Shown here: piece after piece, positions 61,674 to 64,000 of the stretch
Numbering within the stretch: position 1 is the first letter of the stretch
How the letters are laid out: the number at the start of each line of letters is the position of its first letter
Assembly (NCBI RefSeq): GCF_011398925.1
Contig: NZ_AP022842.1
Location: forward strand, 3,532,001-3,596,000
Length of the DNA stretch: 64,000 nt
Source: Bacillus sp. KH172YL63
Lineage (GTDB): Bacteria > Bacillota > Bacilli > Bacillales > Bacillaceae_B
Reading direction: 5' to 3'
Notes under the pieces: model-generated
The model's database searches: none
Told to the model about the DNA's origin: nothing
Seen by the model: the letters and a program-made list of their open reading frames with translations, nothing else
Made by a program: the position numbers and the translations under genes

Positions 61674-63112
61674 GAATTCAGAAGTTCATTGATACGTTTT
61701 CTCTGACTTTTATCCGCAAGTATATAAAGTGTGTCATTCGCCTTAATCACTGTATCCCCCATGGGCGTAATTAATTCATGATCCCGGATCACGGCTGAAA
61801 TTAACGTCTTGTCAGGCAGGTGAATATGTCGAATTTCCTTATTCGTGATGTTAGCATCAGAATTGATGTGTATTTCAAGCATTTCGTTATTTGTTTTACC
61901 AATTGAAACGAGTTCAAGACTGTGTGCAACAGGAGGTTTCTCCTTTTTTGCAAGCTTCAGGTAGTTGGCCAGCGGTGAAATCGTCGTTCCTTGAATAAGG
62001 GCAGAAAGGAGCACCACAAAGAATACGACATTGAAAATGACTTCATTGTTCTCAATATTTGCAACCATTGGGTATGTTGCTAAAACAATTGGTACAGCTC
62101 CCTTTAATCCTGCCCAGGAGATAAAGAACTTCTCTTTCAGTGTAAAACCTTTCACCAGTGCCAAACTTAAATAAACACCGAGGGGCCTCGCTACAAGAAT
62201 CAATAGAATCGATAAGATGACTCCCTGCCATGCAATGCCTGGCAAGTGCTGTGGAAAGACCAATAAGCCCAATAAGATGAACATGACGATCTGCATCATC
62301 CATGCAAACCCTTCATTAAACCTGATAATCGAATGCCTGTAAGTCAGTTCCTGATTCCCTACAACGATGGCCATGATATAAACGGCTAACAATCCACTGG
62401 CCCCCAGTATACTCGTGAACGCATAGGTGAAAATGGCAAGGGAAACGGATAATACCGGGTATAGTCCTGATGAATCAAGGTTAATTCGATTGATAATGAA
62501 AACAGATGTCCATCCCAGTGCGAGTCCAATCACCAAGCCCAACCCCATTTGCCAAAAAAAGCTTGCAATCAAACTTGCAGGATTAAGTGCAGGGAATTGG
62601 ATTAACTGTAGGAACGCTACAGTTAAAAAGATAGCCATCGGATCGTTACTTCCCGACTCCGCTTCTAATGTAGATGTAATTTTCCCTTTAATATTTTTGT
62701 TCCCCAGTACAGAGAAAACCGCTGCAGCGTCAGTTGATCCAACAATCGCTCCAAAGAGCATCCCTTCCAGCCAAGTAAGATCCAGAATATATTTCGCAGC
62801 CATTCCAATCGAGACCGTTGTGACCACCACCCCTATTGTGGCCAACGATAAAGCAGGTTTATAAACCCCCTTTATGCTTTCCCACTTTGTCTGCAGACCA
62901 CCTTCAAACAAGATAATGATGAGTGCCAGGGTTCCGATAAATTGTGTAAGAGGTGCATTGTCAAAGAAGAAATATGTATTTAAGACCATACCAACAAGGA
63001 TGAAGAAGATTAGTGAGGGCACGCCTAATCGAGCGGAGAATTTAGCAGTTATCACCCCGATCAATAGCAACAGACCCAGCAGTAAAGTCAAATTATTTAT
63101 CGTGATTTCCAT
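61649..63112 (-). CDS. CPA1-family K+(Na+)/H+ antiporter with RCK_C domain
   Basis: 487 residues: 12-13 helices of the NhaP/CPA1 type, then a C-terminal regulatory domain from about 400. Motifs: LIILFEGGLQTKW, IVGSTDAAAVFSVLGNK (TDA), EAESGSNDPMAIFLTVAF (ESGxND) and ISWAGLKGAVPIVLAT (the ND-associated helix 11). The tail contains THIHINSD-like text, then LPDKTLISAVIRDHELITP and ANDTLYILADKSQRKRI, an RCK_C (TrkA-C) domain that binds nucleotides such as c-di-AMP in relatives. It starts at ATG 63112. Closest to CvrA/NhaP2-type K+/H+ antiporters. Confidence 0.88.
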   Translation of the reverse strand: MEITINNLTLLLGLLLLIGVITAKFSARLGVPSLIFFILVGMVLNTYFFFDNAPLTQFIGTLALIIILFEGGLQTKWESIKGVYKPALSLATIGVVVTTVSIGMAAKYILDLTWLEGMLFGAIVGSTDAAAVFSVLGNKNIKGKITSTLEAESGSNDPMAIFLTVAFLQLIQFPALNPASLIASFFWQMGLGLVIGLALGWTSVFIINRINLDSSGLYPVLSVSLAIFTYAFTSILGASGLLAVYIMAIVVGNQELTYRHSIIRFNEGFAWMMQIVMFILLGLLVFPQHLPGIAWQGVILSILLILVARPLGVYLSLALVKGFTLKEKFFISWAGLKGAVPIVLATYPMVANIENNEVIFNVVFFVVLLSALIQGTTISPLANYLKLAKKEKPPVAHSLELVSIGKTNNEMLEIHINSDANITNKEIRHIHLPDKTLISAVIRDHELITPMGDTVIKANDTLYILADKSQRKRINELLNSKGGLHSS

Positions 63113-63523
63113 CCTATCTCCCCAAATGTCATGATGAGTATATTATATGATATTGTGAAGGGCCAAACCATTTTCACGCTTTAAGGACTGAGGCTGACAC
63201 TTTCGGTTTGAAAGGTATGAGAATATATACGTACCATACACAAGCTATGCCGGACCTGCTTTTATTGAAAGTGATTAACTGTGGCATGTTTTGATCGAGG
63301 ATTTGGCTTCAATCATTCTCTCCATCTCTTCACATGTATTGGATTCACCTTTGTATACCCCTTCTGGCGCTGACCGGCAACAGAAGGGGGCACTCTTCCC
63401 TCAAGGGGTATCAACAATGATTAGGGGGATGTCCGGTCCAACAAGGAACTTAGGATGTCATGAGCTCGGCCATAAAATGAAGGAGTACCGTCTCTCTATT
63501 CATTTCCTCCCTGCTCCCTTACA
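63113..63523. other. Gene-less interval upstream of the CPA1 antiporter gene
   Basis: 410 bases. It presumably holds the antiporter promoter (minus strand). Competing inverted repeats lie at 63355-63412. The plus frame 63291-63530 (79 codons) lacks a ribosome site and was not called. Confidence 0.5.
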
Positions 63524-64000
63524 TTACTGAAGCTCCTTCCCCATGATGATATACTCCTCTCTAACATTCGGATAAAAACCGTCACGAAGCGTCCGAAAAC
63601 CCTGGTTTTCATAAAAAGTGACCGCACCCTCATTATCTTTCCGGGTCGTGAGCACCACCTTTTCTTCTCGACGGTTATGAATCAATCGTGCAACGAGCTG
63701 CCTCGCAATTCCCTTCCCCCTGTAGCGGGGATCGACGCCAAGTTCCACGAGTTCCATGGTGGTCTTCATCCAGCCGGGATCCGCATATAAGTGCCTGGCG
63801 AGTAGATCATGATAGTACTGACCTTTACGAGAGGAATAGCCATATATATATCCGGCGACTCTCTCATCGATGATGGCCAGATACCCTTCAAATCCCGGAT
63901 ACTGTGAATGACGTAAGAACTGGCTTTGCATCGCCCCCGGGTCGACTGCAAAGAGCTGACAATAGAGCCGCATCATGCCCTTGAAGTACTTACCTTCCAT
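63524..64000 (-). CDS. GNAT-family N-acetyltransferase, possibly 5'-truncated
   Basis: At least 158 residues. GNAT motif A is VELGVDPRYRGKGIARQLVA (RGxGIA acetyl-CoA loop), preceded by beta-4 with FEGYLAIIDERVAGYIYGYS and followed by VVLTTRKDNEGAVTFYENQG-type motif B ending GFRTLRDGFYP. An ATG coincides with the last base of the window, and no ribosome site can be seen, so the true start may lie outside. Substrate unknown. Confidence 0.85.
   Translation of the reverse strand: MEGKYFKGMMRLYCQLFAVDPGAMQSQFLRHSQYPGFEGYLAIIDERVAGYIYGYSSRKGQYYHDLLARHLYADPGWMKTTMELVELGVDPRYRGKGIARQLVARLIHNRREEKVVLTTRKDNEGAVTFYENQGFRTLRDGFYPNVREEYIIMGKELQ

Noticed and set aside
63113..63350. ydaO (c-di-AMP) riboswitch upstream of the CPA1 antiporter
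   Set aside because: The conserved ydaO core strings were not found on the minus strand.
63291..63530. 79-codon frame between the CPA1 and GNAT genes
   Set aside because: No ribosome site; hairpin-rich non-coding text.

Overview
The window comes from a low-to-mid GC Gram-positive endospore former of the family Bacillaceae. The evidence is AGGAGG-type ribosome binding sites with many TTG/GTG starts, SAM-I and lysine riboswitches, sporulation genes (yutH, yutC, yunB, lytH, yuzL), a FadR box of the Bacillus type, and a gene order that follows the Bacillus subtilis mrp-yui-yum-yut-yun-suf-met-yus region almost step by step. Several Na+/H+ antiporter-type genes (Mrp, YuiF-like, NhaC-like, CPA1-like) suggest a salt- or alkali-tolerant, perhaps marine, lineage. 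The genus cannot be fixed from the sequence alone.

Layout: 1-1.8 kb, end of the Mrp antiporter operon (mrpD' E F G). 1.8-16 kb, yuxO-type thioesterase, yuzC, a YuiF-type antiporter, pepA, yuiD, a BtuF-like protein, yuiC, yuiB, yuiA, a NUDIX hydrolase, yumB, yumC, paiB, a YhfK-like oxidoreductase and yutM. 16-28.4 kb, the yuz/yut block with small redox and Fe-S proteins (yuzB, yuzD, yutI), yutJ, yutH-G-F-E-D-C and lipA, interrupted by an AT-rich stretch with an XRE regulator. 28.6-39.6 kb, lytH, an NSS transporter with its tiny MetS partner, an NhaC-family transporter behind a lysine riboswitch, yunB, an HD-GYP protein and yunC-D-E-F. 39.7-45 kb, the sufCDSUB operon. 45.3-53.2 kb, a 52-codon gene, yurZ, metNPQ behind a SAM riboswitch, yusD-E-F-G, gcvH, yusI and an SDR-ArsR pair. 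53.5-59 kb, the fadN-fadA-fadE beta-oxidation operon with a FadR box. 59-64 kb, yuzL, a YczE-type protein, a bile acid:sodium symporter homologue, a CPA1 antiporter and a GNAT acetyltransferase cut by the window end.

Genes that work together: SufCDSUB builds Fe-S clusters, YutI and YutM look like carrier or insertion proteins, LipA is an Fe-S client that lipoylates GcvH, and the fad operon degrades fatty acids. Compared with B. subtilis, comQXPA/degQ is not found between yuxO and yuzC, paiB lacks paiA, and no purine-catabolism cluster lies between yunF and suf.

No phage, IS element, CRISPR array, tRNA or rRNA was seen. The most unusual content is repetitive intergenic DNA: a 125-bp structured tandem repeat with compensatory arm changes (10.3 and 27.3 kb), a 360-bp dispersed element with a palindromic core (9.4 and 31.5 kb), a 25-bp tandem array (53.3 kb), a 21-bp tandem array (25.9 kb), and two sequence families that recur at terminators. 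I found no convincing new multi-gene system.
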